DNA of 64,000 nt from JAMXLO01 sp963776505. GTDB lineage: Bacteria > Pseudomonadota > Alphaproteobacteria > Acetobacterales > Acetobacteraceae. Location: NCBI GenBank assembly GCA_963776505.1, contig CAVZNH010000016.1, positions 1-64,000 of the forward strand. The letters are read 5' to 3'. The translations under genes and the position numbers were made by a program. Positions 48,364-57,984 of this stretch are shown here, piece by piece; positions within the stretch are counted from its first letter, which is position 1, and each line of letters opens with the position of its first letter. A model generated the notes under the pieces. That model saw only the letters and a list, made by a program, of their open reading frames with translations, did not search any database and was not told the origin of the DNA.

Positions 48364-49228
48364 TCAGCTCCGTCCCGAAATCCGCCGACCGATCTCCAAC
48401 GCCGCAAATGACGGCACCGGGCCGGGCATCAGCCAGCGGAAGCCCTGCTCGATCAGGCTCTCGCACGTTCTTCGCGTCCACGTGGGGATGGCCGCACGGC
48501 ACGTTGTATTGCTTGCAGATCGCCAGCACCTCGTTGATCGCAGAGGCAACCGTCGGATGCTCGTACTGCCGCGGATAGCCGAGGTCCTGCGAGAGATCGC
48601 CCTCACCGATCAGCACGACGCCGATGCCGGGAACCTGCTCGAGCATCTTCGGCAGGTTGGCGATCGCGCGCTTCTCCTCGCACATGATGACCACCAGGAC
48701 CTCGCCCTGCGGGTTCAGCGGCCAGGTGTCGGCGCGCGGATAGTATTCCTGGTCGGTCAGGCCCCAGTAGCGGGCGGCGGTGCGCGGCGCGTCGCCGCGC
48801 TGGCCGGGCGGATCGTAGTACTTCGCCTCGCGCGGGCGCGGATAGCGGCAGGCCTGCACGGCGTTGCGCGCGTCCTCCACCGTCGATACATGCGGCCATA
48901 CGATGCCATAGACGCCGATGTCCAGCACCTGCTTGGCGATCCACTGGCTGTTCTCGCCGCCGTTCGGTGGGATGCGCACGAACGGCGTGACTGCCGGCGC
49001 GATGCTGCCCGAGGCGGCGATCTGCCGGCGGTTCAGCATGTATTGCAGGCAGTCGCGCAGCGCCTTGATGTCGTACGGGTTGTGTTCCATCTCGAACACC
49101 ACGCCGTCATACGGCGCGGCGGAGATGGTCAGCGCATTGCTGATCTCGCCGCTGGTGAAGGGAACGAACGCCGGCTTGCCGGATTCCAGTGCCTTGATCG
49201 CGCCGTTGAGGCGGGGAATGTCGGCCAT
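48364..49228 (-). pseudogene. HpcH/HpaI aldolase/citrate lyase family protein, single frameshift
   Basis: About 287 residues. The class II aldolase family needs a divalent metal and a pyruvate-type enolate. EMEHNPYDIKALR, VWPHVSTVEDARNAV, IMCEEKRAIANLPKML, GVVLIGEGDLSQDLGYPRQ and GHPHVDAKNV carry the metal-site Glu/Asp and His. The frame is lost near 48460; restored, it ends IEQGFRWLMPGPVPSFAALEIGRR. A strong GGAGGAG site precedes the ATG at 49228. Last gene of a run with two binding proteins and a racemase. Confidence 0.82.
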
Positions 49229-49299
49229 CGTCTCCTCCTTACATGTAGGTTTCGGGCGGAGCCCGATCGTCACGCGTCATGGCGGGATTAAGCCGGCCA

Positions 49300-50145
49300 T
49301 TATGTCACAAACAGTTCTTCGACACTGTAGGCGCGGGGGATCAGCCCCTGTTCCGCAGCATAGCGCATCAGCAGCTCGATGGCAGGGCGGTTGGCAGCGA
49401 TGCCGTACGGCACGGTGTCGTCGGCGAGCCGCATCGACGCCTCGAACAGACCCATCAGTTCGTCGGCGAGCCACGGGTGTTCGGCCAGCAGCGCATCCTT
49501 CACCACGACGACATGGTTGATCGGATAGGTACCGGTCTTGCGCGACCACGCCGCGGCGGCTGCATCGGCGTCGGGCAAGACCGTGCACACCTGCGCCGGC
49601 TCCAGCCCCGCCAACGCGACGGCCGCGTCGATCTCGCCGGAGAGCAGCATCGCCCGCAGGTCCTGACCCGTTGCGATGCGCTGCACGAACGGAGGATCGG
49701 CGAACTCCTGCACGTGTGCGTCTTCCTCGGTCACCCATGTCATCGAGTCGGGCGCGATACCGTACTCGTCGTGCAGGATGCCGCGCACCCAGACGCCGGT
49801 GGTCTGCGACCAGGCGCGCACGCCCACCCATCGGCCCACCAGGTCGGCGGGCCCACGCAGCGGGGAGTCGCGCCGGCAGATCAGCGCGCCATGATGCAGG
49901 CCGCGCAACAGCACGACCGGCAGTGCGGTGATCGGCTTGCCGTAGGCCCGCGCCTGAGCGTGGGTCGTCAGCGCGATCTCGCACAGGTCGAATTCCAGCG
50001 CACGTGTCATTCGGCGGAAGGCACGGGTGACCGGATCGACCTCGACGAAATCGAAACTGATGCGCTCTGAACGCACCGTGCCCTGCTTGAGCGCGCGCAC
50101 CAGCGGCGATTTGCCGAGCGCGGTGCGGAGAACAACCTGTGTCAT
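49300..50145 (-). CDS. 4,5-dihydroxyphthalate decarboxylase-like / NMT1-type substrate-binding protein
   Basis: 281 residues, intact. VRSERISFDFVEVDPVTRAFRRM, GVRAWSQTTGVWVRGILHDEYGI and DPPFVQRIATGQDLRAMLLSGEIDAAV match the group annotated as 4,5-dihydroxyphthalate decarboxylase, which shares the fold of NitT/TauT binding proteins. There is no signal peptide, which supports a cytoplasmic enzyme or ligand-binding role over a periplasmic receptor. The start overlaps the racemase stop (ATGA). Confidence 0.75.
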   Translation of the reverse strand: MTQVVLRTALGKSPLVRALKQGTVRSERISFDFVEVDPVTRAFRRMTRALEFDLCEIALTTHAQARAYGKPITALPVVLLRGLHHGALICRRDSPLRGPADLVGRWVGVRAWSQTTGVWVRGILHDEYGIAPDSMTWVTEEDAHVQEFADPPFVQRIATGQDLRAMLLSGEIDAAVALAGLEPAQVCTVLPDADAAAAAWSRKTGTYPINHVVVVKDALLAEHPWLADELMGLFEASMRLADDTVPYGIAANRPAIELLMRYAAEQGLIPRAYSVEELFVT

Positions 50146-50952
50146 GGCGATTTCACCGTTGGATAGATATCCGCCCCGTAATGCTTGCGGAATTCGGCGA
50201 TCTGGTCCGGCGGCGGCGGCGCATAGGTACAGCGCTTCGAGGTGAACCGCCCGCCCATCAGGCGGTTCATCTTCACCGCCATCTCGCCAAGCTTCACCAG
50301 GTTGGTGATGCCGTTCAGGATCGGCATGCCAGCGGCGTCATGGATGTCGGCGTGCGCCAGCAGCGCCATCACCACGCCACCCGCGGCAATCACCACCTCA
50401 GCGCCCGCCTCGGCATTGGCCTGCGCGGCACGAGTGAACTGCGCGACGATCCGGTCGCGCGCCTCCGCGTCGTCGAATGCCACGCCCAGATCGGTCAGCC
50501 GGTCCACCTGCATGCGGTTCACCGCCGCGAGCCGATCGCGCAGCCCATAGCGCCGCACGTTCTCTACGATCCGCGGGGTGAACTTCTCGTTGATCGTCAC
50601 CAGCGAGAAGCTCGCGCCCATCATGCAGGCGACGTGCAGTGCCGACTCGCACAGGCCCAGCACGGGAATATCGGCGATCTCGCGCGCCTCCTGCAGTCCG
50701 GGATCGGCGATGTTGCCGACCAGGAACGCATCGAAGCCTTCGCGGACCGCGCGGTGGACGTTCCTTCAGCACCTCGCCTGTCTCGAGATACTCCAGGTAG
50801 CGGAACTGATCCCCGGTGCCACCGATTTCGGTGATGCCGGCGACGTGGATTTCAGTGTCCGGATCGCGCACCTTATCAAGAATGCCGCGCAGCACGCGTG
50901 GATAGCCGCCCCACTCCGTCTGGCGGGACATGCTCTGATACCAGAGCTTCAT
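50142..50952 (-). pseudogene. Asp/Glu/hydantoin racemase family protein, single frameshift
   Basis: About 269 residues. MKLWYQSMSRQTEWGGYPRVL, then the first catalytic Cys in VLGLCESALHVACMMG and a second Cys in SKRCTYAPPP fit the cofactor-independent two-cysteine racemases/isomerases. This broad family includes maleate isomerase and hydantoin racemase. The frame breaks near 50762 in a stretch that should read LKNVHRAVREGFDAFLVGN. It follows the TctC-like gene after 17 bases. Confidence 0.78.
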
Positions 50953-50969
50953 GCGAGACCTCCTGCGGG

Positions 50970-52044
50970 TCAGGCCGGACGCCAGTCGAACCGGCCGGCG
51001 AGCCAGCCTCGCAGCGCCATGCAATGCCGGCGCATCGGCTGCGAGGGCCGCGGTGTTGGCGGTTGCCGCCGGCCCGCCAAGCGGGCGCACATCGACGGTC
51101 GCGGCGGTCGCCTGCACGCCGAGCGAGGCAACGGCATCGACACCGGCGCGCCGCCACAGCGCAACCATTGCGGCCGGTGTAAGCTGCGGCAGCACCAGGC
51201 CGAACTCCAGTTGAGCCGCCGCCGCGGCGGCGCTCCATGCGCTGCACAGCGGGTCGCGCGGGTTGCTGCCGATGCGCGTTGCATAAAGTTCGGCGAAATT
51301 CGGCACGGCAGGATAGGCCGGATCGCGGCCGACGTGGCCGGCGTCGTCGAGTGCGCCAAATGTAAACAGCGGCTGCGCACCGACAGCCGAGAGCGCAGCA
51401 AACTGCTCGGGCACGCCGTGCCCCCGCAGCAGCACCGCGTCGACCACTCCTTGCGAAAAAGCACTCCGCGCCGACTCGGGCCAGGCGAGGCCGAACACCG
51501 GTTCCATCGTCGCGCCAAGCAAATGGAGACCGAGCAGCGCGGCGAGATCGGCGCTCGCGGGACTGGCGGCAGCGACACGGGCGCGACCGCCCTTCGCCAG
51601 CACCGTCGCGCGGCCGACGACCATGGCGGTGCTCATGCCAGCCATCACCGGGACCCAGTGCGCCACGTCGAACTGCGCGCGGGGGTCGCCGACCATCCAG
51701 GCGAGCGCCGCCTGGCCGGGCGCCAGCATCGCTGTCAGCCCATCAGGCGCGCCACGTACCTCGAACTGATTGGCACCGGTGACGCCATCGGCGCTGCCGA
51801 TCTCAACCCGATGGATCGGCGGGTCGGCGGGCAGCGATTGCTCGAGCGCGGGCAGCAGGGCATCAGCCCAGCGGTTGAGTGTCCCGTCGCTTGGCCCCGC
51901 CACGAACAGCCTGGGACTTTCGGCAAACGCCGCAGTCAACACCGACGGCGGCGCGGCCGACAGAGTTCCGGCCCGCACCGTGGCGGGCAGCGTGCTCAGC
52001 ATTGCCAGAAGGCTGCGCCGGCCGGGTCGCGGCAGGTCGGTCAT
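50970..52044 (-). pseudogene. Tripartite tricarboxylate transporter receptor-like (TctC/Bug-like) exported protein, late frameshift
   Basis: About 358 residues. The N-terminus (PRPGRRSLLAMLSTLPATVRA) looks like a twin-arginine or Sec signal. The body PHRVEIGSADGVTGANQF, AQAALAWMV-type and DPRAQFDVAHWVPVMAGM segments correspond to Bug/TctC receptors. The shift near 51015 is close to the end; restored it finishes LRGWLAGRFDWRPA. First gene of the run with racemase, phthalate-decarboxylase-like and aldolase genes; no TctA/TctB membrane genes follow. Confidence 0.62.
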
Positions 52045-52110
52045 CCTGGTCCCTCTCCCAAGATGACTCTCCTACAGGCTTACCCCGCCTTAGGCAAAAT
52101 CAGGCGCGCC

Positions 52111-52626
52111 TTATTCGTCATACGCAACAAGCGCCTCGCACGGCACATCGAGCCGCTTGCGGCCGTTGAGGAAGGTCAGTTCGATCAGCGCCGCCGCGGC
52201 AGGCACCGCGGCGCCGACGCGGCGCAGCAATGCGATACCGGCCGCCATTGTGCCTCCGGTGGCGAGCAGGTCATCGACCACCACCACCCGCTGGCCAGGC
52301 TCCACGGCGTCGGCCTGCACCTCGACCCGGTCGGTGCCGTATTCCAGCGAGTAGTTCAGTCCCACCGTCACGCCCGGCAACTTGTTGCGTTTTCGAAGCA
52401 TAATGAAGCCGCAGCCAAGCTTCAGCGCCAGCGGGGCGGCGATCAGGAAGCCGCGGCTCTCGATTCCGGCAAGCAGGTCAGGCTGGTAGGCACGCACCGC
52501 CTTCGCCATGCGGCCCATCGCCACCTGCCAAGCGTCGGCATCCCGCAGCAGGGTGGAGATGTCGTAGAACAGGATGCCTGGCTTGGGGAAATCCGGAATG
52601 CCCCGGATGTGCTCCTTCAGGTCCAT
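52111..52626 (-). CDS. apt: Adenine phosphoribosyltransferase
   Basis: 171 residues, start ATG at 52626. It salvages adenine to AMP with PRPP. FPKPGILFYDISTLL, GIESRGFLIAAPLALKLG, RKRNKLPG and the PRPP loop VVVVDDLLATGGTM (about 114-127) are all present. Nothing is disturbed. It stands alone on the minus strand before a 450-base intergenic stretch. Confidence 0.94.
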   Translation of the reverse strand: MDLKEHIRGIPDFPKPGILFYDISTLLRDADAWQVAMGRMAKAVRAYQPDLLAGIESRGFLIAAPLALKLGCGFIMLRKRNKLPGVTVGLNYSLEYGTDRVEVQADAVEPGQRVVVVDDLLATGGTMAAGIALLRRVGAAVPAAAALIELTFLNGRKRLDVPCEALVAYDE

Positions 52627-53079
52627 GCGCCTCCCGCCTTTCACGATGGTGATCCAGCGGCGGGTGTAGAATGGCATTCCTATGGCCGCAACCAAGGGCT
52701 TTGTGTGGGGCGGGAAATTGCAGCGTGGCGGCCACGGCTAAACCCAAAATTAAACCGATGAGTGTCTACTGGCGTGGATTTCAATTGGCCAAAATGGCCC
52801 GACATTGAGATCGTGCCGCAGGACAAGCGCCCATGCGGCGCGCAAAAACAACAAAAAGGCGCCCCGGCGGACTCAATTTCTGGTGCCGCCGGGGAGCAAG
52901 TGAGCCGACTTTGAATGGAGCAACAAAGTCGGGGGTATTCCAGTATCGCTTGCACTGGTTAATGCGGGCTTAACAGCGAGGCGCGGGCTTTCCATTCTTG
53001 TGGGCCCCCGTGTCCTCTACCGAAGTTGCACCGGGCGCCGCCGTCCGGGCAGACTGGCGTCCATTCACCGGAGGACGTC
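52627..53079. other. 453-bp intergenic stretch with two tandem hairpins; possible structured RNA
   Basis: No supported protein gene. Base composition is less GC-rich than the flanks at 52740-52960. Two perfect 9-bp stems follow each other: CCCCGGCGG/CCGCCGGGG (52862-52870 with 52886-52894) and CCGACTTTG/CAAAGTCGG (52905-52913 with 52924-52932). They could be a small RNA or a leader of the aminotransferase gene. The apt promoter should lie at its left end. Confidence 0.45.
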
Positions 53080-54399
53080 ATGAGCCAGACGGAACTGCGC
53101 AACGCGGATATCGATGCGGTGCTGACCGAGGCCAGGGAAGCCTATGTAGCCCGCAATCCGAAGAGCTTTGCCCGCTTCGTCGAGGCGACCGCGGTCATGC
53201 CCGGCGGCAATACGCGCACCGTGCTGCACTACGCGCCGTTCCCGATCGGCATAGCGTGTGGCGAGGGTTGCCGGCTGTGGGACCTCGACGGCGCCGAGTA
53301 CATCGACTTTCTCGGCGAATACACCGCCGGCATCTACGGCCATTCCCATCCCAAGATCCGCGCTGCGGTGGATCGCGCGCTGGATGCGGGGATCAACTTT
53401 GGCGGCACCAACCTGACCGAGGCAAAGTTCGCCCGCGCCGTGTGCGACCGGTTCGGGTTGGAGCGCGTGCGCTTCACCAACTCGGGCACCGAGGCGAACC
53501 TGCTGGCGATTTCCGTCGGCCGCATCTTCACCGGGCGCTCGAAGGTGATGGTGTTCGACGGCGGCTACCATGGCGCGGTGTTCGGCTTCGCCGGTGGCGG
53601 CTCACCGATCAACGCGCCGTTCGACTACGTGCTCGCGCCGTACAACGACCTGACCGCGACACGGGCGCTGATCGAGCGGCACGCGGCCGACCTCGCGCTG
53701 GTGATCCTGGAGCCGATGATGGGTGGCGGTGGCTGCATCGCCGCAGAGCCGCAGTTCCTGGCCATGCTGCGCGAGGCGACCACAAAGGTCGGCGCGCTGC
53801 TGATCCTTGACGAGGTGATGACCTCGCGCCTCGCGCCGGGCGGGCTGCAACAGGTACGTGGCGTCAGACCTGATCTGACGACATTGGGCAAATACATCGG
53901 CGGGGGCATGTCGTTCGGCGCATTCGGTGGACGTGGCGACATCATGGACCTGTTCGATCCGCGCCGTCCGGATGCGCTACCGCACGCCGGCACGTTCAAC
54001 AACAATGTGCTGACGATGTCGGCAGGACTGACGGGCCTCAACGAAGTTTACACGCCCGACGCTGCACGTGCGCTCAACGCACGCGGCGACGCGCTGCGCG
54101 AGCGACTGAACGCCCTGTGCCGGTCACATGATGCGCCGATGCAGTTCACCGGCATCGGCTCGATGTTCGCGGTGCATTTCACGCGCGACCCGGTGCTCTC
54201 GCCAGCGGACGCGACGAAGGGCGATGCGAAGCTGAAGGAACTGTTCTTCTTCGACATGCTGGCGCAGGGCATCTGGCTCGCTCGGCGCGGAATGTTCACG
54301 CTGTGCCTGCCAATCGGTGATACAGAGTGCAATCGCCTGGTGGGCGCTGTGGAGGAGTTCCTGTCCAGCCGGAGGTCGCTGTTAGCCGCAGCCGGGTGA
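53080..54399 (+). CDS. Class III aminotransferase (glutamate-1-semialdehyde aminomutase-like)
   Basis: 439 residues; GGAGGA lies 5 bases before the ATG at 53080. SGTEAN (135-140) binds the PLP phosphate, LDEVMTSR holds the Asp for the pyridine ring, and K271 in TTLGKYIGGGMSFG forms the Schiff base. Overall pattern is that of GSA aminomutase-like omega-aminotransferases of unknown substrate. It heads a run with a Liv-type binding protein and UgpB-A-E, all on the plus strand with gaps under 110 bases, so it may act on an imported amine or amino acid. Confidence 0.85.
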   Translation: MSQTELRNADIDAVLTEAREAYVARNPKSFARFVEATAVMPGGNTRTVLHYAPFPIGIACGEGCRLWDLDGAEYIDFLGEYTAGIYGHSHPKIRAAVDRALDAGINFGGTNLTEAKFARAVCDRFGLERVRFTNSGTEANLLAISVGRIFTGRSKVMVFDGGYHGAVFGFAGGGSPINAPFDYVLAPYNDLTATRALIERHAADLALVILEPMMGGGGCIAAEPQFLAMLREATTKVGALLILDEVMTSRLAPGGLQQVRGVRPDLTTLGKYIGGGMSFGAFGGRGDIMDLFDPRRPDALPHAGTFNNNVLTMSAGLTGLNEVYTPDAARALNARGDALRERLNALCRSHDAPMQFTGIGSMFAVHFTRDPVLSPADATKGDAKLKELFFFDMLAQGIWLARRGMFTLCLPIGDTECNRLVGAVEEFLSSRRSLLAAAG

Positions 54400-54434
54400 C
54401 CAGACGGATCACAATTACAACAAAGGAAACGTCT

Positions 54435-55622
54435 ATGAGAAAGCAGTTCCCGCTCACGCGCCGTCACGTCTTGCTTGGCACGGCTGGTACTCTGTTTGCG
54501 CCCGCCATCGCGCGAGCGGCCACACGAGGTGTCAGCGACAGCGAAGTAATCATCGGCAGCATGGCAGACCTGTCCGGTGTTACCGCCGTCCAGGGCGTCA
54601 ACAACGCCGATGGGATGCGCATGGCGTTCGATGAGGTGAACGCCAAGGGCGGTGTGCATGGCCGCAAGATCCGCTTCATCGTCGAGGATATGGAATACAC
54701 CGTCCCGAAGGCGGTGCAGGCGATGAACAAGCTACTCAATCGCGACAACATCTTCTTCGCCATCGGCAACGGCGGGACGCCGATGAACGATGCGGTCATG
54801 CCGGCGATGTTCGAGAAGGACGTGCCGAATCTGTTCCCCACAACCTGTGCGCGGTCGATGTACGAGCCGTTCAACCGATTGAAGTTCGGTCAGTTCTCCT
54901 CTTACTACGATCAGATGCGCGCCGGCGTGAAGCATTTCGCTGCGACCAAGGGCGTGAAGACGGTTGGCGTGATGTACCAGGACACCGACTATGGCCGCGA
55001 CGTACTTGCCGGCGCGCAGGCACAGGTTGAGGCGATGGGGTTGAAATTGGGTGGCACCACAGGCCACAAGCCAACCGACACCGATTTCAACGGCGCCGTT
55101 GCCAAACTGCGCGACGCCAACTGCGATCTCATTGTGCTGGGCAGCATCGTTAAGGACACGGTGATCATCTTGCAGACCGCGCATAAGCAGGGGTGGAATC
55201 CGATCTTCATGGGTAACTTTGCCACCTACTCGACTGCTGTGGCCGAGGCCCCAGGCGGTCCGGCAGAGGGATTTTATTCGATGTCGCCGGCGCCCTATCG
55301 CTACCCTGACGACCCGCGTCCAGCAGCGCATGCATTTGCCACCAAGTTCAGGCAGACCTTCGGCATCGACCCTAATTATCTTGGGGAGGCTGGCTACACG
55401 GCGGCAAGCTTCTCCGTGGCTGCTCTAGAGAAGGCCGGACGCGATCTGACGCTGGACAGCTTTATCGCCGCCATGGAAAGCATGAAGGATTGGCACGACG
55501 TATTTGAGGGCCCGCCGCTCTCGCTGAGTTCGACGAGCCATCATGCGTCCAATCAGTCGTTCCTCTCGGTGGTGAAGGATACGCGCTGGGTTCCGGTGCT
55601 GCAGGAGCCGTTGAGTTTCTAA
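54435..55622 (+). CDS. Branched-chain amino acid-type (LivJ-like) ABC substrate-binding protein
   Basis: 395 residues, start ATG at 54435 after AAAGGA. A twin-arginine-type signal (LTRRHVLLGTAGTLFAPAIARA) precedes the mature protein, which belongs to the periplasmic binding protein type I fold: IIGSMADLSGVTAVQG, NAKGGVHGRKIRFIVEDMEY, GVMYQDTDYGRDVLAGAQ, GEAGYTAASFSVAALEKAG. No LivHMGF genes follow. It may work with transporter genes elsewhere or as a sensor. Ligand unknown. Confidence 0.85.
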   Translation: MRKQFPLTRRHVLLGTAGTLFAPAIARAATRGVSDSEVIIGSMADLSGVTAVQGVNNADGMRMAFDEVNAKGGVHGRKIRFIVEDMEYTVPKAVQAMNKLLNRDNIFFAIGNGGTPMNDAVMPAMFEKDVPNLFPTTCARSMYEPFNRLKFGQFSSYYDQMRAGVKHFAATKGVKTVGVMYQDTDYGRDVLAGAQAQVEAMGLKLGGTTGHKPTDTDFNGAVAKLRDANCDLIVLGSIVKDTVIILQTAHKQGWNPIFMGNFATYSTAVAEAPGGPAEGFYSMSPAPYRYPDDPRPAAHAFATKFRQTFGIDPNYLGEAGYTAASFSVAALEKAGRDLTLDSFIAAMESMKDWHDVFEGPPLSLSSTSHHASNQSFLSVVKDTRWVPVLQEPLSF

Positions 55623-55664
55623 GCCCGCCGTGGCCATAAAACGAGTCCAATGGGGAGACACAGC

Positions 55665-56993
55665 ATGAAGCGTCGTGCACTGCTCGCGGGTGCAACCGCG
55701 TTTGCCGCCGTGCCCGCGATCGGTGGCGCCGCCGAGAAGATAAGGATCGTCTGGTGGCATGCGATGACCGCGGCACTCGGCGAGCAGGTGAACCACCTGG
55801 TCGAAGCGTTCAATCAGAGCCAGAACGCTATCGAGGTACAGGCGATCTACAAGGGTGGCTATGCCGACGTCCTGACTGCGACGATAGCCGCGTTCCGCGC
55901 CGGCCAGGCACCACATCTCGCGCAGATCTTCGAGGTCGGCACCGGATCGATGCTCGTCGCCGGAAAGGCGACGAAGCAGGTGTGGGAGCTGATCAAGGAG
56001 ACCGGCGTCGCGATCGATCCCCAGGCGTACATACCGGCGGTGCGTGGCTATTATAGTTTGGCGGATGGACGGATGGCGTCGATGCCGTTCAACTCATCCA
56101 CGGCGGTGATGTGGTACAGCAAGGATGCATTCCGCAAGGCGGGCCTCGATCCCGACAAGCCGCCGGCGACGTGGCCAGATGTTGTCAAGGCGGCCCAAAC
56201 GATCAAGGCGAAGGACGCGGCGGAAATCCCGGTGACCAGTTCGTGGCTGAGCTGGATCCAGCTCGAACAGTACAGCGCACTGCACGACATTCCGTTCGCC
56301 AGCAAGTCAGATGGGTTCGAGGGGCTGGACGCGCAGCTTGAGATCAACAGCAAGGCGCATGTGAAGCATATGCAGCGGCTGCTCGAAATGGCGAAGGACG
56401 GCACGTTCAAGTACGCCGGGCGCGACAACCAGCCCGATCAGCTGCTGGTGTCCGGCAAGGCCGGCATCCATTTCAATTCGTCCGGCATGCGCGGCGACAT
56501 GGTGAAGAGCGCCAAGTTCGACTGGGGCGAGGCGTTCCTGCCGTATGATCCCGAGATCATCAAATCGCCGCTCAATTCCATTATCGGCGGTGCCAGCCTG
56601 TGGACGATGACGGCGCCGGGCCGAACGCCCGAGGAATACAAGGCGGTGGCGACGTTCCTGAAGTTCATCGGCAATCCGGACAACGACGCGTACTGGCATC
56701 AGCATACCGGCTACGTCCCGGTGACGTTCGCCGGGTTCGAGCTATCGCAGAAGCAGGGGTTCTACGACCAGAACCCCGGCGCGGATCTGCCGGTAAAGCA
56801 ACTCACGCGTGGCACCGTGACGAGTAATTCGAAAGGGCTGCGGCTGGGGCGGTTGGTTGAGATCCGCAACATCATCTACGAGGAGATGGAAAGGGCGTTC
56901 CAGGGCGGCCAGAGCGCGCAGCAGGCGATGGACAACGCGGTGACCCGCGGCAACAAGGTGCTGCGGGAGTTCGAGAAGGCGGCGAAGGCGTGA
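55665..56993 (+). CDS. ugpB: sn-Glycerol-3-phosphate-type ABC substrate-binding protein UgpB
   Basis: 442 residues; GGGGAG precedes the ATG at 55665. Signal peptide MKRRALLAGATAFAAVPAIGGAA (twin Arg). The family 1 sugar-binding fold shows IRIVWWHAMTAALGEQVNHLVEAFNQSQ, YKGGYADVLTATIAAFRAG, PFNSSTAVMWYSKDAFRKAGLD, and the UgpB-type C-terminus with TGYVPVT. Likely ligand glycerol 3-phosphate or a glycerophosphodiester, by family. A palindromic repeat separates it from the permease genes. Confidence 0.87.
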   Translation: MKRRALLAGATAFAAVPAIGGAAEKIRIVWWHAMTAALGEQVNHLVEAFNQSQNAIEVQAIYKGGYADVLTATIAAFRAGQAPHLAQIFEVGTGSMLVAGKATKQVWELIKETGVAIDPQAYIPAVRGYYSLADGRMASMPFNSSTAVMWYSKDAFRKAGLDPDKPPATWPDVVKAAQTIKAKDAAEIPVTSSWLSWIQLEQYSALHDIPFASKSDGFEGLDAQLEINSKAHVKHMQRLLEMAKDGTFKYAGRDNQPDQLLVSGKAGIHFNSSGMRGDMVKSAKFDWGEAFLPYDPEIIKSPLNSIIGGASLWTMTAPGRTPEEYKAVATFLKFIGNPDNDAYWHQHTGYVPVTFAGFELSQKQGFYDQNPGADLPVKQLTRGTVTSNSKGLRLGRLVEIRNIIYEEMERAFQGGQSAQQAMDNAVTRGNKVLREFEKAAKA

Positions 56994-56999
56994 TGTCGA

Positions 57000-57088
57000 C
57001 CCCCTTCCCCCGCCCCTCTCCCGCAAGGGGAGGGGTAGCAGGTTCAGCTCTCCCCCTCCCCTTGCGGGAGGGGGGCGGGGGAGGGGGC
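57000..57088. repeat. G/C-rich inverted repeat between ugpB and ugpA
   Basis: Arms 57000-57036 and 57051-57088 are near-perfect reverse complements (left CCCGCAAGGGGAGGGG, right CCCCTCCCCTTGCGGG cores) around a 14-base loop. Such hairpins between a binding-protein gene and its permease genes often hold up RNA decay or part of the transcription so that the binding protein is made in excess. Same family as the repeats at 28116 and 48306. Confidence 0.7.
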
Positions 57089-57102
57089 AGCTCTAACCGC
57101 GA

Positions 57103-57984
57103 ATGGAACGCCGCACCATCTTCGAAGGCTGGTTCCTTCCGGCAGTCCTGGTCCTGCCGCAACTGCTGCTCACCGCATTCTTCTTCCTGTGGCCCGCCGG
57201 TGAGGCGGTCTGGTCGAGCCTCACCCGTCAGGATCCTTTCGGTCTCGGCTCCACCTTCGTCGGTCTCGAGAATTTCTCCGACCTCTTCTCTGATCCGCTC
57301 TACGTCGATTCCATCGTCCGCACGCTGATCTTCTGTGCCGCCGTCAGCATGCTGGCGATGAGTATCGCACTGTTCCTTGCGGTATTCGCGGATCACGAGA
57401 TTCGCGGTCGCGCGATCTATCGCACGCTGCTGATCTGGCCCTATGCGATCGCGCCGGCGATCTCCGCCGTTCTGTGGCTGTTCATTCTCAACCCACAGGT
57501 GGGCCTGCTCGGCCGCTGGCTGAATGCGCACGGCGTGCCGTGGGATTACACGATCAACGGCGGCCAGGCATTGCTGATGGTGATAGTGGCCAGTGCCTGG
57601 AAGCAGGTCAGCTACAACTTCATCTTCTTTCTCGCCGGCCTGCAGTCGATCCCGCGCGCGGTCACCGAAGCGGCGCGAATGGACGGTGCGAAAGGCTGGC
57701 ATCGCTTCCGCACCATAACCTTCCCGCTGCTGGCGCCCACGACGTTCTTCCTGCTGGTGGTGAACCTGGTCTATGCCGCGTTCGACACGTTCGGCACGAT
57801 CTACGCACTGACGCGTGGCGGCCCGGGCAAGGCCACCGAGACACTGGTCATCAAGGTGTATCGCGACGGCGTGGTTAACCTCGATCTGGGATCCTCGTCC
57901 GCGCAGTCCGTGGTGCTGATGGTCGGCGTGATCGCGCTGACCGCGATCCAGTTCCGCTTCATCGGCCGGCGAACCAACGCATGA
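57103..57984 (+). CDS. ugpA: ABC transporter permease UgpA
   Basis: 293 residues with six membrane helices. The EAA loop that docks to the ATPase is EAARMDGAKGWHRFRTITFPLL. LVLPQLLLTAFFFLWPAGEAVWSSL at the N-terminus and TRGGPGKATETLVIKVYRDG near the end are typical of UgpA/MalF-like subunits. Its stop overlaps ugpE (ATGA). Confidence 0.9.
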   Translation: MERRTIFEGWFLPAVLVLPQLLLTAFFFLWPAGEAVWSSLTRQDPFGLGSTFVGLENFSDLFSDPLYVDSIVRTLIFCAAVSMLAMSIALFLAVFADHEIRGRAIYRTLLIWPYAIAPAISAVLWLFILNPQVGLLGRWLNAHGVPWDYTINGGQALLMVIVASAWKQVSYNFIFFLAGLQSIPRAVTEAARMDGAKGWHRFRTITFPLLAPTTFFLLVVNLVYAAFDTFGTIYALTRGGPGKATETLVIKVYRDGVVNLDLGSSSAQSVVLMVGVIALTAIQFRFIGRRTNA

